DNA of 64,000 nucleotides from a virus. Positions 1 through 9,821 of the stretch are shown here, in pieces (within the stretch, counting starts at the first letter, position 1; every line of letters begins with the position of its first letter). The position numbers and the translations under genes are program-made. The notes below the pieces were generated by a model. The model was not told where the DNA came from and ran no database searches. It worked only from the letters and a program-made list of their open reading frames with translations. The DNA is taken from IMG/VR virus record IMGVR_UViG_3300021185_003122, positions 1-64,000 of that record; one strand, 5' to 3'.

Positions 1-1038
1 AAATTGCACATCTGAGGTTGTAGTTAATCCTCCATTAAAGTTAACTGTTGACGCAGTAGTTGCATTCGAAGCTGATACTGAAGTGTTAGAAAAAGAAGCT
101 GTAGTTGCTTGGTCAATACTACCAGATACAGTTGCATTAATAGTTGTTGCAGTTATAACATCTGCTTGTAGAGCTTGCATAGTCGTACTACCAGATATGT
201 TTACTGACCCTGTAAATGTATGAATATCATCTGCACTATCACCAAATTGAGTCGAACCAGACTGAAGAATTACTGATGATGTAACGTACTCAGTATTAAA
301 CTGTTGAGCAGTTAAAGTACCTGTAACAGTAAAATCTCCATTTAATGTATCACTAGTATTAAGTAAGTAGGAACCTGAGTTGCTATTTAAACTACTAATA
401 GACGTCTCATTTGATGTAACTCTAGACTGTAATGATGCTGACGTAGCCGAATTGACGGCAATATCAACTGCTAGAGATGAACTAAGTGTTGTAGATGACC
501 CTGATATATCTGTAGCTATCTGTGCTGAGCTAGATAGTACACCGTTTGTAGAAAGTAAGGAACCTGTAATACCGTTAGAAACTCTTACACTTCCTGTAAA
601 TGTATGAGTATCATCTGCTGAGTTACCAAATAAAGAAGAACCAGAATCAAATAAAATCGATGAACTTATTAATTCTGATTTAAACTCTTGAGCAGTTACA
701 GTTCCTAGTACAACTAAATCCCCTGATAGTTCTCCAGAACCTGATATAGATAAATGATTACTATCATAGTTAAACTGAAAATTGCTTGAACCAGTTAGGA
801 ACGATGATGATACGTTACTTGAACCTGATTTTACTTGAATTTGGTAATTATTTCCTATAGCCTGTGGAAAGAAAATATCAGTACCACTATTTAGAGACTT
901 GCTTTGGAATAATGTTACCCCGTATGGTCTAGCTGCTTCACCAATGTACGATGAGCTAAAAAAGAACTCTTTAAAGTTCTGATCAAGTTCAGTATGTGTT
1001 AACGGTGATCCTTTTGTTTCTCTAAACGTTATAGCCAT
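1..1038 (-). CDS. Tail fibre protein, N-terminal 346 codons (runs off the left edge)
   Basis: The frame is open from the ATG at 1036-1038 to base 1 with no stop, so this is the N-terminal part of a longer protein. The start resembles that of the next gene (TFR..K...LT..E.D.NF..FF.SSS), which suggests a shared attachment domain. The rest is rich in Ser, Thr and SGS. It contains two imperfect copies of a unit ending DD.HTFTGSV, near residues 165 and 275, which is typical of beta-structured fibre shafts. It is the last gene of the tail operon in this window. The fibre role is inferred from composition and position. Confidence 0.7.
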   Translation of the reverse strand, partial: MAITFRETKGSPLTHTELDQNFKEFFFSSSYIGEAARPYGVTLFQSKSLNSGTDIFFPQAIGNNYQIQVKSGSSNVSSSFLTGSSNFQFNYDSNHLSISGSGELSGDLVVLGTVTAQEFKSELISSSILFDSGSSLFGNSADDTHTFTGSVRVSNGITGSLLSTNGVLSSSAQIATDISGSSTTLSSSLAVDIAVNSATSASLQSRVTSNETSISSLNSNSGSYLLNTSDTLNGDFTVTGTLTAQQFNTEYVTSSVILQSGSTQFGDSADDIHTFTGSVNISGSTTMQALQADVITATTINATVSGSIDQATTASFSNTSVSASNATTASTVNFNGGLTTTSDVQF

Positions 1039-1039
1039 T

Positions 1040-1711
1040 TTACTTATCTTCTAATTGAGAAATTCTTTTCTCTAAATCGTTTATTATACTTTTATGCTCT
1101 TTAATTGTTTCTATTAACAAAGGAACAAGACCACCGTAATCTACATTAAGATAGCCATTATTATCTTCAGAAACAACTTCTGGAAGAACTTTCTGTACTT
1201 GTTGTGCAAGCACTCCTACATTTCTTTCATTCTTTTCTTTCCAGTTATAGTATACTCCATCAATAGCTTCTAATCTATCAGAAGCATTATCTATTATATA
1301 AATATTTTCTTTTAATCTTTCGTCAGATGTTTGAAAAACTGTACCAGATGCTCTTATACTACCTGATACGTCTAACGCATATGATAGTGGAAGAGAAGAA
1401 CCTGATTCATTAACTTTAATACCCACACTCCCGCTTTCATCAACTACGAATCCAGGCATAGTAATAATAGTAGAAGAACCTGAAAATGCTGCGACTCTTC
1501 TGTTTAGACCTGCATCCTGTAATCCTTTTATTAGTGAATATGAAACTGAACCTGAGTTTATAGGTACATTTTGACTACTTGAATAATGTAGTGTTAATTG
1601 TTGTCCGTTTCCAGACAGAGAACTAGAATAGAAAAAAGAACCAAAATTTTTATCCATTTCTGAATAAGTCAATGCTTCTGTTTTATTTGCTCTAAACGTT
1701 ATTGTTGACAT
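1040..1711 (-). CDS. Tail fibre protein with C-terminal peptidase S74 chaperone domain
   Basis: The 223-residue product has a fibre-like N-terminus related to its neighbour at 1-1038. Residues 127-223 form an intramolecular chaperone domain of the peptidase S74 (endosialidase-type) family. The motif SDERLKEN at 129-136 carries the Ser of the self-cleavage dyad, GVLAQQVQKVLPE follows, and the end is a short coiled coil. In this family the domain drives trimer folding and then cleaves itself off. The ATG overlaps the upstream stop (TAATG), so translation is probably coupled. At 223 residues it is short for a fibre and may be a tip or adaptor. Confidence 0.85.
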   Translation of the reverse strand: MSTITFRANKTEALTYSEMDKNFGSFFYSSSLSGNGQQLTLHYSSSQNVPINSGSVSYSLIKGLQDAGLNRRVAAFSGSSTIITMPGFVVDESGSVGIKVNESGSSLPLSYALDVSGSIRASGTVFQTSDERLKENIYIIDNASDRLEAIDGVYYNWKEKNERNVGVLAQQVQKVLPEVVSEDNNGYLNVDYGGLVPLLIETIKEHKSIINDLEKRISQLEDK

Positions 1712-2745
1712 TATATATCTATTTTAATTGCGAATGTCATATCTACATTCTCTGATTTTGGAATCGGTCTGTTTAGTTTACCTAAAGCAATCAATTCGTT
1801 ACTTTCATTATATAATCCAACAGCCGATATGTAAGGTCTGAAAGTACTTCCTGATATGTTATCTCGAACAGTATTATCAGATCCTGTTAGTGCTGATGGA
1901 TTAAAGGTATGGTTTAGTTCAGACTCTTTAACCGTACAGTGAATGTTATATGTATAAATAGGTTGTTTTGATTTCCAGGTAACTTTATGTCTAGAATATG
2001 TCGAATAATATCTAGCTACTACCTCATCATTAAATATAATTAAACCTTGGTTATATATTATATCTCCTACATATCTTGTAGGTAATGTCCAAACACTATC
2101 AGAGCCTGATATTAGTAATCTTCCTTCTCCATCGTCTATAATAGGTATGTGTTGCATAGACCCGGTAGTTTCTATCATATACTGTTCGGTGCTTTCATCT
2201 ACATAGTTACTTTCACTAACTAAGTAACTACCAGTATCTATAGGTGCTGAGTTATACCAATACTTTATATCTTCTACGAATAAATTAGCTCCTGTGTTAG
2301 TATCGCTAACGTACGCATCTGAACAATATTTATCTACAGATTCAGTGAAATGCTCTATATGAACTGTGCCAGGTTCGATTCCCACTCCCATAACGTCTCT
2401 TGGAATAGAAATTATACCTACCTCATTCGTTTCAAATCTTGATCTTGATAGTTCTAATGTAGTTGTTGGGGAAATATCAAACGAACCTGAGTAAGTAGTA
2501 TACCCATCTAGTGAACCAGATGTGTTACCGTAAAAGCTTTGGTGTACGCTATTATATACTAATTTTTCGTAGCGATTATTTCTATAGTCAGAAGGGTAAG
2601 GGTACCCTGGTGTTGAACCAGAAAATCCTCTTAAAGTTTCTATTCCGTATTCTGTAATATAGCTCCCTGTTGCATACCAGTGTTTCTTAGCTACATAATC
2701 AGTTACGTAAACATCCTGACGATTTAATTTCTTGTATGCACTCAT
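1711..2745 (-). CDS. Tail/baseplate structural protein, SGS-rich, paralogue of next upstream gene
   Basis: This 344-residue protein is rich in Ser, Gly, Thr and Tyr with many SGS or TGS triplets, as in the surrounding virion proteins. Its last 70 residues (YISAVGLYNESNELIALGKL ... RPIPK) closely resemble the end of the protein encoded at 2749-3771, so the two are tandem paralogues. No catalytic motif was found. Its place between fibre and baseplate genes suggests a fibre-attachment or baseplate-peripheral protein. Confidence 0.6.
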   Translation of the reverse strand: MSAYKKLNRQDVYVTDYVAKKHWYATGSYITEYGIETLRGFSGSTPGYPYPSDYRNNRYEKLVYNSVHQSFYGNTSGSLDGYTTYSGSFDISPTTTLELSRSRFETNEVGIISIPRDVMGVGIEPGTVHIEHFTESVDKYCSDAYVSDTNTGANLFVEDIKYWYNSAPIDTGSYLVSESNYVDESTEQYMIETTGSMQHIPIIDDGEGRLLISGSDSVWTLPTRYVGDIIYNQGLIIFNDEVVARYYSTYSRHKVTWKSKQPIYTYNIHCTVKESELNHTFNPSALTGSDNTVRDNISGSTFRPYISAVGLYNESNELIALGKLNRPIPKSENVDMTFAIKIDI

Positions 2746-2748
2746 TCA

Positions 2749-3771
2749 TTAGTAGTCTAACTTGATACGAACTAATGATTCTTTAGAAAAATCTTTTAAT
2801 AGAGGTCTAGATAATTTTGCTACTGCTAACAAATCGTTATTATCATTGTATAAACCTACTGCTGTAATGTATGATTGAGGTGAGTCAATCATTACATTAT
2901 GTCTAATTTCTCCAGAACCTGTGATCAATGAAGGGTTAGTAGAATAGTTAAACTCTGCATTACGTGCTCTAACAAAAACAAAGTTAGATGTAATAGTTTC
3001 TTCAGATTGAACTCTAAAGCTACCACTTAATGTTAGAAGATTATAAAAGGTTGCCATGTTTGCACCTGCTGTATTAGCCGACCTATTAGTATTAAGTGCT
3101 AATCCTCCTTGAGCTGTATTTCCATCTAATGCCTTACCGTTAATAAGTATTACTCCAATATCTGGTAAAAGTTTACCGTATGAACCTGATCCGTTTGTAT
3201 ATCCATTAGTATCTACTCCAGAGTAAACGTTACCTAAAGAACCTGATACTAATTCAAATACTCTTCCTGCATCAGTAAATGTTGTTGTAGCTACTACTTG
3301 ACTATCATCAGTTAAGGTTATTTCCGCACCACTAGAAGATACATGAAGTTTAAATTCTAATGTACCAGGTAGTAACTTCTCTTTGTATCTTGCTCTGTCG
3401 ATTGTAATAGCATAAAAATATTCAGAGTTAATACTTCCAAATGTAAAGTCTTCTTCTTCAGTTCCCAGTACTAGGTTTCTATATTGTCCGTATACTGTTG
3501 CAGAAGGTGACTTTCCAGCAACGTTAGTATTGTAGTATAGTGATCCACTTCCTTTTTTATCTGCGTAAGCTACACTAAATTGCACTCGAGCAGTATCTAG
3601 AGTAGATCCTGTTTGATAAACATCATAATAGAAATCAGCAGAAGTTCCTCCGATTTGAGTTGATGATGTAAAAAATGATGTAAGAGTAGTTACATCTCCT
3701 GACCATACTGGAGCAGTTACTGATTCAGCACTCACCACTACGTCTTCTGTATCGAATCTTTTATATGACAT
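2749..3771 (-). CDS. Tail/baseplate structural protein, paralogue of 1711-2745
   Basis: This 340-residue protein begins MSYKRFDTEDVVVSAESVTA and ends with the conserved block SYITAVGLYNDNNDLLAVAK ... SRPLL shared with its downstream neighbour. The middle is beta-rich with SGS triplets. It lies in the tightly packed tail operon with a 3-base gap on each side. The structural role is inferred from context. No enzyme motif was found. Confidence 0.6.
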   Translation of the reverse strand: MSYKRFDTEDVVVSAESVTAPVWSGDVTTLTSFFTSSTQIGGTSADFYYDVYQTGSTLDTARVQFSVAYADKKGSGSLYYNTNVAGKSPSATVYGQYRNLVLGTEEEDFTFGSINSEYFYAITIDRARYKEKLLPGTLEFKLHVSSSGAEITLTDDSQVVATTTFTDAGRVFELVSGSLGNVYSGVDTNGYTNGSGSYGKLLPDIGVILINGKALDGNTAQGGLALNTNRSANTAGANMATFYNLLTLSGSFRVQSEETITSNFVFVRARNAEFNYSTNPSLITGSGEIRHNVMIDSPQSYITAVGLYNDNNDLLAVAKLSRPLLKDFSKESLVRIKLDY

Positions 3772-3773
3772 GA

Positions 3774-4430
3774 TTAGTTAGTTTTAGTGATTGTTACTGG
3801 TATCGTTAATCTAGCTCCTGATCCTCTACCAATTACAGTTAATGTAGTTTGTAAGGAAATTCTTGAACCGAATAATGTGTTTACTGATGTAGCAGTAAGG
3901 TTAATTGTTGTTCCAATTACTGTTTTCGATACGTTTGTACCTACTGTAGTTGAAGTATTTAACCTTTCAGCATCTTCTGTATTGATTCCAACACCAGTAA
4001 AGGAGTTAAGAGTTCTTACATCAGCAATTGTTGCTGTATATCCGTCTGTTTCAAAAATAGACGTTGCTCCTAAGTAGTTAAGTGTTTGAGGGGTAACTGC
4101 TACAGAAGCACCTTGTTTAAGAGAAATAGATGAATAACCTAAATCTAGTACAGGAAGTTTTGATGTCCCTCTAGGTAGAGTTGTAAGCTTATATTTCATT
4201 ATTTGTGTTTCGTCAGGAAAAGCTTCTAACAATGGCATGTTTTCTATTGCTTCTCCGTACAGAGCAGAACCTGAGGGATGTGATGGATTGTATAAGGTGT
4301 AATCAATCTCGTCATCTGCTAATGCAAATTGAGTGATCTTAAAAGAGCCATCCCCTCTAGCTAATAACTCTCTTCCTTTTTTTGTTAAAATCGCATCCAC
4401 CGTCACGATTGAATTATCTAAGTATCCCAT
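3774..4430 (-). CDS. Phage tail/baseplate structural protein (MGYLDNS family)
   Basis: The 218-residue product opens with MGYLDNSIVTVDAILTKKGR and continues with a GDGSFKITQFALADDEIDY motif. I recognise that opening from structural proteins of marine T4-like phages, where it sits beside baseplate and fibre genes. The C-terminal half is Thr- and Val-rich beta sequence. The gene has its own promoter at 4450-4481, the only clear one inside the tail operon, so the fibre genes from here to the left may be boosted separately. Confidence 0.6.
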   Translation of the reverse strand: MGYLDNSIVTVDAILTKKGRELLARGDGSFKITQFALADDEIDYTLYNPSHPSGSALYGEAIENMPLLEAFPDETQIMKYKLTTLPRGTSKLPVLDLGYSSISLKQGASVAVTPQTLNYLGATSIFETDGYTATIADVRTLNSFTGVGINTEDAERLNTSTTVGTNVSKTVIGTTINLTATSVNTLFGSRISLQTTLTVIGRGSGARLTIPVTITKTN

Positions 4431-4449
4431 TTTCTAAATGTGTTTTATA

Positions 4450-4481
4450 TAAATATATGTTAATTAAGTATTCTATTCAAC
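4450..4481 (-). promoter_or_regulatory. Promoter, GTTG-N20-TATATTTA
   Basis: The -7 box TATATTTA is at 4450-4457 and the -33 box GTTG at 4478-4481, with the same 24-base register as the promoters in the early region. The -33 box lies in the last codons of the upstream gene. Confidence 0.65.
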
Positions 4482-5429
4482 TAGAGTAACTCCTCCTAGT
4501 TCATTTGTTGTAAAAACTTCTCCTTTGTCTATAGAAAAGACTTTACTTCCTACTGTTCTTACTAAATCATTTCCTTGCTCTGTGAAAATAAAGCTACCTG
4601 AGCTAGGGAAATTAGGAAAAGTTTTTGTAGGATGACTACCAGAAATTTCTGAATTAAAAAAGATTCTTACTATTTCTCTGTCTGATTGGTTAATATTTTT
4701 TATTGTAGTTGTATCTGCATCAGAGCTATGAATACTGCCTTTAAACCCTTTTACTGATTGAGCTGGGGAGTTTCCTGCGATGCGATTACTGTTTACATAA
4801 GATGTTAAATTATCTTTATTTGCCTCGTAAGCAGAACCTGCTGCTGTAAATTTACTACCGTTGTATTTACCGTTTATTATACCTGTTTTAGTATATGAGC
4901 AGTTTTGTATTTCAGCAAACTCTGCTGATTGAGATAAAATAGCATCAAAGTTAGTAGGATTTACGGCATCTGCAAATCTATCTACTTTTTGTGCCTTTGC
5001 GTTTCTTTTACTACCTTCACTATTATTCATTAGAGGATTATAATCGTTATTATTAAACTCTAAAGTTGAATAAGGTACAAAGACAAATTCTGAGTTTTCA
5101 AATGTATTGACTCCTCCTATCTCAGTAGGTAATTGATTTACTACTACTTCATCGAAAGTAAAGTAGAAGTATTCACTTCTTTTTTGTCTTCCTGTTATTT
5201 TTGCTGTTACTGTTCCTGTTGTATAAGTAAAGTTAATATCAGTTACTTCTTTAAATGCTGCCGCTACATTAGTTCCTTCTTGACTAGTAAATGGAATAGT
5301 TAATCCTTGTAAATGAAAAGGAGCTGTAGGGATACTATCAGAACCAGAAACACTACTACTGTAAAGCAGGTTTGCGTTTCCTGTTCCGTACGATTGGGGT
5401 CTAGATGCTATAAATTCTTGTAGTGTCAT
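4473..5429 (-). CDS. Virion structural protein of the tail operon, unknown fold
   Basis: This 318-residue protein starts MTLQEFIASRPQSYGTGNAN and is Ser-, Asn- and Thr-rich. Its middle region (YFYFTFDEVVVNQLP, FVFVPYSTLEFNNNDYNPL) is beta-rich. I do not recognise the family. It follows the 1001-residue tail protein by 2 bases and ends inside the promoter of the next gene. A peripheral baseplate role is the simplest reading. Confidence 0.5.
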   Translation of the reverse strand: MTLQEFIASRPQSYGTGNANLLYSSSVSGSDSIPTAPFHLQGLTIPFTSQEGTNVAAAFKEVTDINFTYTTGTVTAKITGRQKRSEYFYFTFDEVVVNQLPTEIGGVNTFENSEFVFVPYSTLEFNNNDYNPLMNNSEGSKRNAKAQKVDRFADAVNPTNFDAILSQSAEFAEIQNCSYTKTGIINGKYNGSKFTAAGSAYEANKDNLTSYVNSNRIAGNSPAQSVKGFKGSIHSSDADTTTIKNINQSDREIVRIFFNSEISGSHPTKTFPNFPSSGSFIFTEQGNDLVRTVGSKVFSIDKGEVFTTNELGGVTLVE

Positions 5430-5431
5430 AT

Positions 5432-8400
5432 CTAATTAAAAATAGCGTAATATTTATTTCCTTTAGTCTGTTCATCTTCATAGTATATTGAAATAGTAGA
5501 TGAAGTAGAGAATAAAGTACTTCCTGTTGTAGGTCCGTTATACCATCCGTTAAATTCTCCTCCATAGTAGCTCGTTTCAGCTATTACTGTAAAGAACTCA
5601 TAAGTGTCATAATCATGAGAGAACTTAAGGTTAGTAACAGATGGACCCATACTTATTGGATATGTCATTTCAATTGAGCCACTTATTCCGTCTCCTTCAC
5701 TTCCTGTAGCGTAAAATTCAAAGTATTCTCCTACGTAAGAAGAAGAAAGAGCTACAACACATGCTGGTGGTATAGGTAGAGATAAGTTAAATAATGTAAG
5801 GTCAAAAGTAATATTAGGTTGTGCTGATCCTACGAACGGGTTATTTTTACCAACCTCTCCGTCTGTTGAAATAAGTAAAGAACCACTAAACTCACCAGTA
5901 AACTGCGGTGATTCATCAGTTACGTTTCTAGGAGCACTTCCGAACGGTGTGACAATTCTTGCGTTATAGTTAGTAGTAAATCCATAGCTTGCAGTTGAAT
6001 CGTAACTACCACCTTGACCACCTGTCATAGAAGCAATAGACAGTGAACCGGATTTAGTTTCATCAGTTATTACTCCTGATACTTGTTGAGCTTTACTTCT
6101 ATGTAGTTTATGTGATTCAATTATTATACCTGTATCTACTTTTGTTCTAGCAGGAACAAAGTCTTTTATCATTCTAAATAAAGAACTATCAAAAAAGTTT
6201 AACAGTCTTATGAATGATTTAGGGCTTCTTGCATACTGTAATGCATCATCCCAATCCCAGTCTGCTTCATTCCACTTAGTAAATATATCCTCCCAAGTAT
6301 AGGACATATCGGTAATTCTTCTTCCTAACAGATTAAGTCTTTCATATTTTTTTTCAGCATTATCTCTTGGATCACCAATATAGTCATCAATATCAAAACT
6401 ACCAGATACTTTTAAATCTATAAATTCGTTTGTACCTCTAGCAACATTGAATCCTACTTGTACTTGATGACTATCATCTGAATATCTTTTTTTCTTTTTT
6501 ATAGTAGAAACATATCTAGATAAAGTACTACCTGATATTAAACTACCTGTATTATCTAATCTAACTTTACCAGCGGGAGTAACGTGGTACCTTATTGAAC
6601 CGCTAGGTTCAGCACTAGTAGTAATAGATGTGTCAATAGATTCAGATATACTAGAAGAGGTAAAGTACTCAGGTCCAAAATATCTGTTTGAATCTATAGT
6701 AGCTCCTCCGTACTGTTTTACTGATAACATATCAAAAGGTATACCGAAGCAGTTAATTAGTGCTTTTAATCCTCTTTCAGTTCCTTTAGTTTGAGTTAAG
6801 TAAGGTAAGTTATGGTAAATTCTTTTGTGTACCTCTTGTTCGTAATCTAACTTAGATACTGGTTGTAGATATTCAAGTGCTGTACTGCCGCTGTTAAAAG
6901 AAGCAGAAGTAGCAATAGACATAGATGCTATGTTAAGCTCACTACCTGTTGAAGGTGTTTCACCTACAAGCATTGAAAATAAATTATCTGTGTTTTGATT
7001 ACTATCGTACAACTTAATACCGAATGACTCTATTGCACTCCTTACTATATCTTTTGCTATACCGAAATCAAGCCTGTTATCCCCGTTATACCTATCGGAC
7101 ATTGCTTTCATATAAACCCATATGTTGTCAAAATGTTGACCAATCATATGAGTAAACATTAAATAATTAGCATTATTACTATCCTCTCTTATAAAAGTAG
7201 GTATAGTGTTGATTAGAATATCATAGTTGGTATTATCGTATATTGATGCAGAGTTTAGTTTATCTGTAAACCAGTTAGATCCAGAAGTTGATGTAGTAGA
7301 ATATAGGCTTCCTGAGTTAATTTTAGGCCATGCGTGTGATCCACTTCCAAAATACAGATGTCTGTCGTAATGGTCAAAATTATTTACTACTCCTTTTATA
7401 AGGTTTTCATAGTAAGCTACACTTCCTGAGCTGTTACTAGCACTTAGAGAATTTGATGTATATGTTTCTAAATTTGTTTCATAAGATTCCAATAAAGCTA
7501 ACTTATATTGAAAGTTTCTTAATCTTTCTTCTACAGATGAAAAATGTATAAAATTGGAAAAATCATCATATCTTATAGTTATACTAGCTCCTTTTTCATT
7601 TAATAGTGAATATAGTTTATAATTTGAACTACTAATAGGATAACTAAAAAGTTGATTGTAATTTAAAAATTCAGTAGATGTACTTGAATCTTCTGCTAAC
7701 TCTACTTGAAAATTAGGACCCTTAAGATTTCTTACTGATATTTTATCTTCTATAAAAGTTGATACTATTTCAAACGCAAGAGTATTAGATACTACTTCTT
7801 CAACTGTGAATTCTGAGTTAGTGTTTTGACTAGAAGGTAGTGGATCGTATAATTTAAAAACTACTGCAAGACCTTTTGGTGTTTCTTCTAAATCTATATT
7901 TAGACCTATACTACTAACATTATCACCAAAATTTAATTTAAATTCAGAGAAGTAAGAGGGATCGTTAAGTTTGCTCTTTATAGAGTTAACATACTTAGTT
8001 ATAATGTCATCATCGATATCAATTGATAGTGCTCTTATTTCAGTTCCATCCCCAGATATACTTTCAATAAAAAGCGGACTTCCAAATATTCCGTCGGAAA
8101 AAAGATTATTAGTAAAAGTATAAACCAGTCTAACATCCCCACTTTCGTATCCTAAATTGACCATATCGTCAACTGGATTAATAGATATATTAGATGAACC
8201 AGCTTTACCAGCTGATGCGGCATTAAGTAACTGAGTGTACCTACTATAACCGTTTGTGACTTCTAATAAAGTGTTATCTAACGAATATACAAATAAGTCG
8301 ATACGGTGTTTTGACTGATCAAAGAGTGTATTGAGATCAAAAGAATCAATAAGCTTCTTATCATCATCTTTGATAGTGACATCTTGACTTGTAAAGTCTA

Positions 8401-8437
8401 CAGGTATTTCAGATATGTTATATGTATAATTTGCCAC
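5432..8437 (-). CDS. Large baseplate/tail protein, partly tail protein I-like
   Basis: This 1001-residue protein is the largest in the window. A stretch near residues 540-580 (NLPYLTQTKGTERGLKALIN ... CFGIP) and one near 745-775 (FVPARTKVDTGIIIESHKL) are typical of phage tail proteins of the tail protein I group, which link baseplate wedges to fibres. The first 300 residues carry mixed alpha/beta sequence and the C-terminal 200 are SGS-rich. In gene order it follows the gp6-like wedge, so a wedge component analogous in position to T4 gp7 or gp10 is likely. Sequence identity to those was not established. Confidence 0.6.
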   Translation of the reverse strand: MANYTYNISEIPVDFTSQDVTIKDDDKKLIDSFDLNTLFDQSKHRIDLFVYSLDNTLLEVTNGYSRYTQLLNAASAGKAGSSNISINPVDDMVNLGYESGDVRLVYTFTNNLFSDGIFGSPLFIESISGDGTEIRALSIDIDDDIITKYVNSIKSKLNDPSYFSEFKLNFGDNVSSIGLNIDLEETPKGLAVVFKLYDPLPSSQNTNSEFTVEEVVSNTLAFEIVSTFIEDKISVRNLKGPNFQVELAEDSSTSTEFLNYNQLFSYPISSSNYKLYSLLNEKGASITIRYDDFSNFIHFSSVEERLRNFQYKLALLESYETNLETYTSNSLSASNSSGSVAYYENLIKGVVNNFDHYDRHLYFGSGSHAWPKINSGSLYSTTSTSGSNWFTDKLNSASIYDNTNYDILINTIPTFIREDSNNANYLMFTHMIGQHFDNIWVYMKAMSDRYNGDNRLDFGIAKDIVRSAIESFGIKLYDSNQNTDNLFSMLVGETPSTGSELNIASMSIATSASFNSGSTALEYLQPVSKLDYEQEVHKRIYHNLPYLTQTKGTERGLKALINCFGIPFDMLSVKQYGGATIDSNRYFGPEYFTSSSISESIDTSITTSAEPSGSIRYHVTPAGKVRLDNTGSLISGSTLSRYVSTIKKKKRYSDDSHQVQVGFNVARGTNEFIDLKVSGSFDIDDYIGDPRDNAEKKYERLNLLGRRITDMSYTWEDIFTKWNEADWDWDDALQYARSPKSFIRLLNFFDSSLFRMIKDFVPARTKVDTGIIIESHKLHRSKAQQVSGVITDETKSGSLSIASMTGGQGGSYDSTASYGFTTNYNARIVTPFGSAPRNVTDESPQFTGEFSGSLLISTDGEVGKNNPFVGSAQPNITFDLTLFNLSLPIPPACVVALSSSYVGEYFEFYATGSEGDGISGSIEMTYPISMGPSVTNLKFSHDYDTYEFFTVIAETSYYGGEFNGWYNGPTTGSTLFSTSSTISIYYEDEQTKGNKYYAIFN

Positions 8438-8775
8438 TAACTTTCAGGATTATTCAAATCAATTATTTGTTGGTTAAGATCTAATATTTGTTCTCTGAGT
8501 ATAGATATTTCATCTAATAGAGGTTGAATATCCTCTGTGTCTTTTTCAAATTCTACTAATTCTGAGCTTCTTTCTACTAATACTCTATGTGAATTTAATT
8601 CACCTTCTACTGGTATTTCAAAATAAAATTTGTCGTACAGAGCAAAAAATTCTTCTATACTAGTTTCTTCTTCAACTGGTGCTGGTTGAGCAAATGTTTT
8701 AAAAGACCTATCTACTACTTTTTCAAATTGGTCTTTATTATAAACAGTTTTTTGTATTTTTATTTCATTAGCCAT
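8437..8775 (-). CDS. Small baseplate-associated coiled-coil protein
   Basis: The 112-residue acidic protein has a charged N-terminal half and ends in a leucine/isoleucine heptad segment (LLDEISILREQILDLNQQII) that should form a coiled coil. It overlaps the upstream gene by 8 bases and the downstream ATG by 1 base, so the three genes are translationally coupled. A short adaptor or trimerising peptide between two large tail proteins is plausible. The family is not recognised. Confidence 0.55.
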   Translation of the reverse strand: MANEIKIQKTVYNKDQFEKVVDRSFKTFAQPAPVEEETSIEEFFALYDKFYFEIPVEGELNSHRVLVERSSELVEFEKDTEDIQPLLDEISILREQILDLNQQIIDLNNPES

Positions 8776-9820
8776 GTCTTACTACCTTGAAAACATTATT
8801 ATTATCTAGTACAATAGTACTATCGTTTAAAGTAGTTTTGACTAATAATCTATAGAATCTTTCTGGTTGAAGAGAATCCATATAAACATCAAAATAACTA
8901 CTAGTATCGTCGGCACTTAGTTTTGTATATGTTGTATCGAAGTCTATTATCATCTCTCCACTGTATTCATCTTTTATACCCCAATAAGATGCAGAAGGTA
9001 ATTTGTATTCTGTTAAATATATAGATGATGTAGTAAAACTTCTTGTAGGGTACTTAGGTCTAGCTGACAGTCTAAATCTAGCAGAATCAGAGTCAGAATA
9101 TTTTTCTTTGTGGTTTTTTATAGTTACAGTTGCTATATCAGTTGAAAGTTCTGATAACGAAGAGCTATATACACTGTCGTCCCATTTAAACTCTAGATAT
9201 GGGGGAAATATAGTATGAGTATTACTTCCAAAGTACTTTAAGTTAATACTAGCGGATACATAATTCTCATATGAATCCTCTATCTTTAGTAACATTCCGT
9301 AGTTTGGTATACTACTACTATAATGAGATGTAACTACCGTTGTAACATCTAAGTCTACATCATGGTCCGAATCTAATGTAAATGTCTGACTACCTGAGAC
9401 GCTAGAGGTAATAAAATCTGCACCTAAGCTGTCCCATGCATTTTCCTGCGCTCCTCTATGTCTCCAAGAAACACCGGTTTTGTTTAAAGGACTGTCGTCT
9501 CTTCTTCCAGTACCGTTTGTCCATGATTGAGATACAGGATAAGCATAGATTATATAGGAAGTAGGTATTTCTGTTGCTGATGCTAAAGATAAATGTAGAC
9601 TTGATGACCATGTTCCAGTTACTTTGTTATCTAAAGTAGATGTTATTTCCGATGTTTTAAATTGAATAAGAGATCTTTGAGCTCTACCAACTAAATTTGC
9701 ATCAGGATAACCACCTATTTCAATTACTGGGTCTAGTCCTGCGTTACCGTAGATGCCAGAAGTATTTGGTTCTGACCAAATAGTAGTGTCTTTTTCGGGA
9801 AATAATCTATATACTGCCAT
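8768..9820 (-). CDS. Tail protein with DNRLRE/carbohydrate-binding-like N-terminal domain
   Basis: The 350-residue protein begins with the pattern KDTTIWSEPNTSGIYGNAG ... IEIGG ... RSLIQFKTSEI, which matches the DNRLRE/CBM-like jelly-roll modules found in secreted carbohydrate-binding proteins. Conserved points are the DTT opening, the YGNAG turn, and R-S-x-x-x-F at the first core strand. It includes a W-rich segment (SWTNGTGRRDDSPLNKTGVS). The C-terminal part looks like a second beta domain. It could bind surface glycans when the baseplate contacts the host. Confidence 0.6.
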   Translation of the reverse strand: MAVYRLFPEKDTTIWSEPNTSGIYGNAGLDPVIEIGGYPDANLVGRAQRSLIQFKTSEITSTLDNKVTGTWSSSLHLSLASATEIPTSYIIYAYPVSQSWTNGTGRRDDSPLNKTGVSWRHRGAQENAWDSLGADFITSSVSGSQTFTLDSDHDVDLDVTTVVTSHYSSSIPNYGMLLKIEDSYENYVSASINLKYFGSNTHTIFPPYLEFKWDDSVYSSSLSELSTDIATVTIKNHKEKYSDSDSARFRLSARPKYPTRSFTTSSIYLTEYKLPSASYWGIKDEYSGEMIIDFDTTYTKLSADDTSSYFDVYMDSLQPERFYRLLVKTTLNDSTIVLDNNNVFKVVRHG

Positions 9821-9821
9821 C

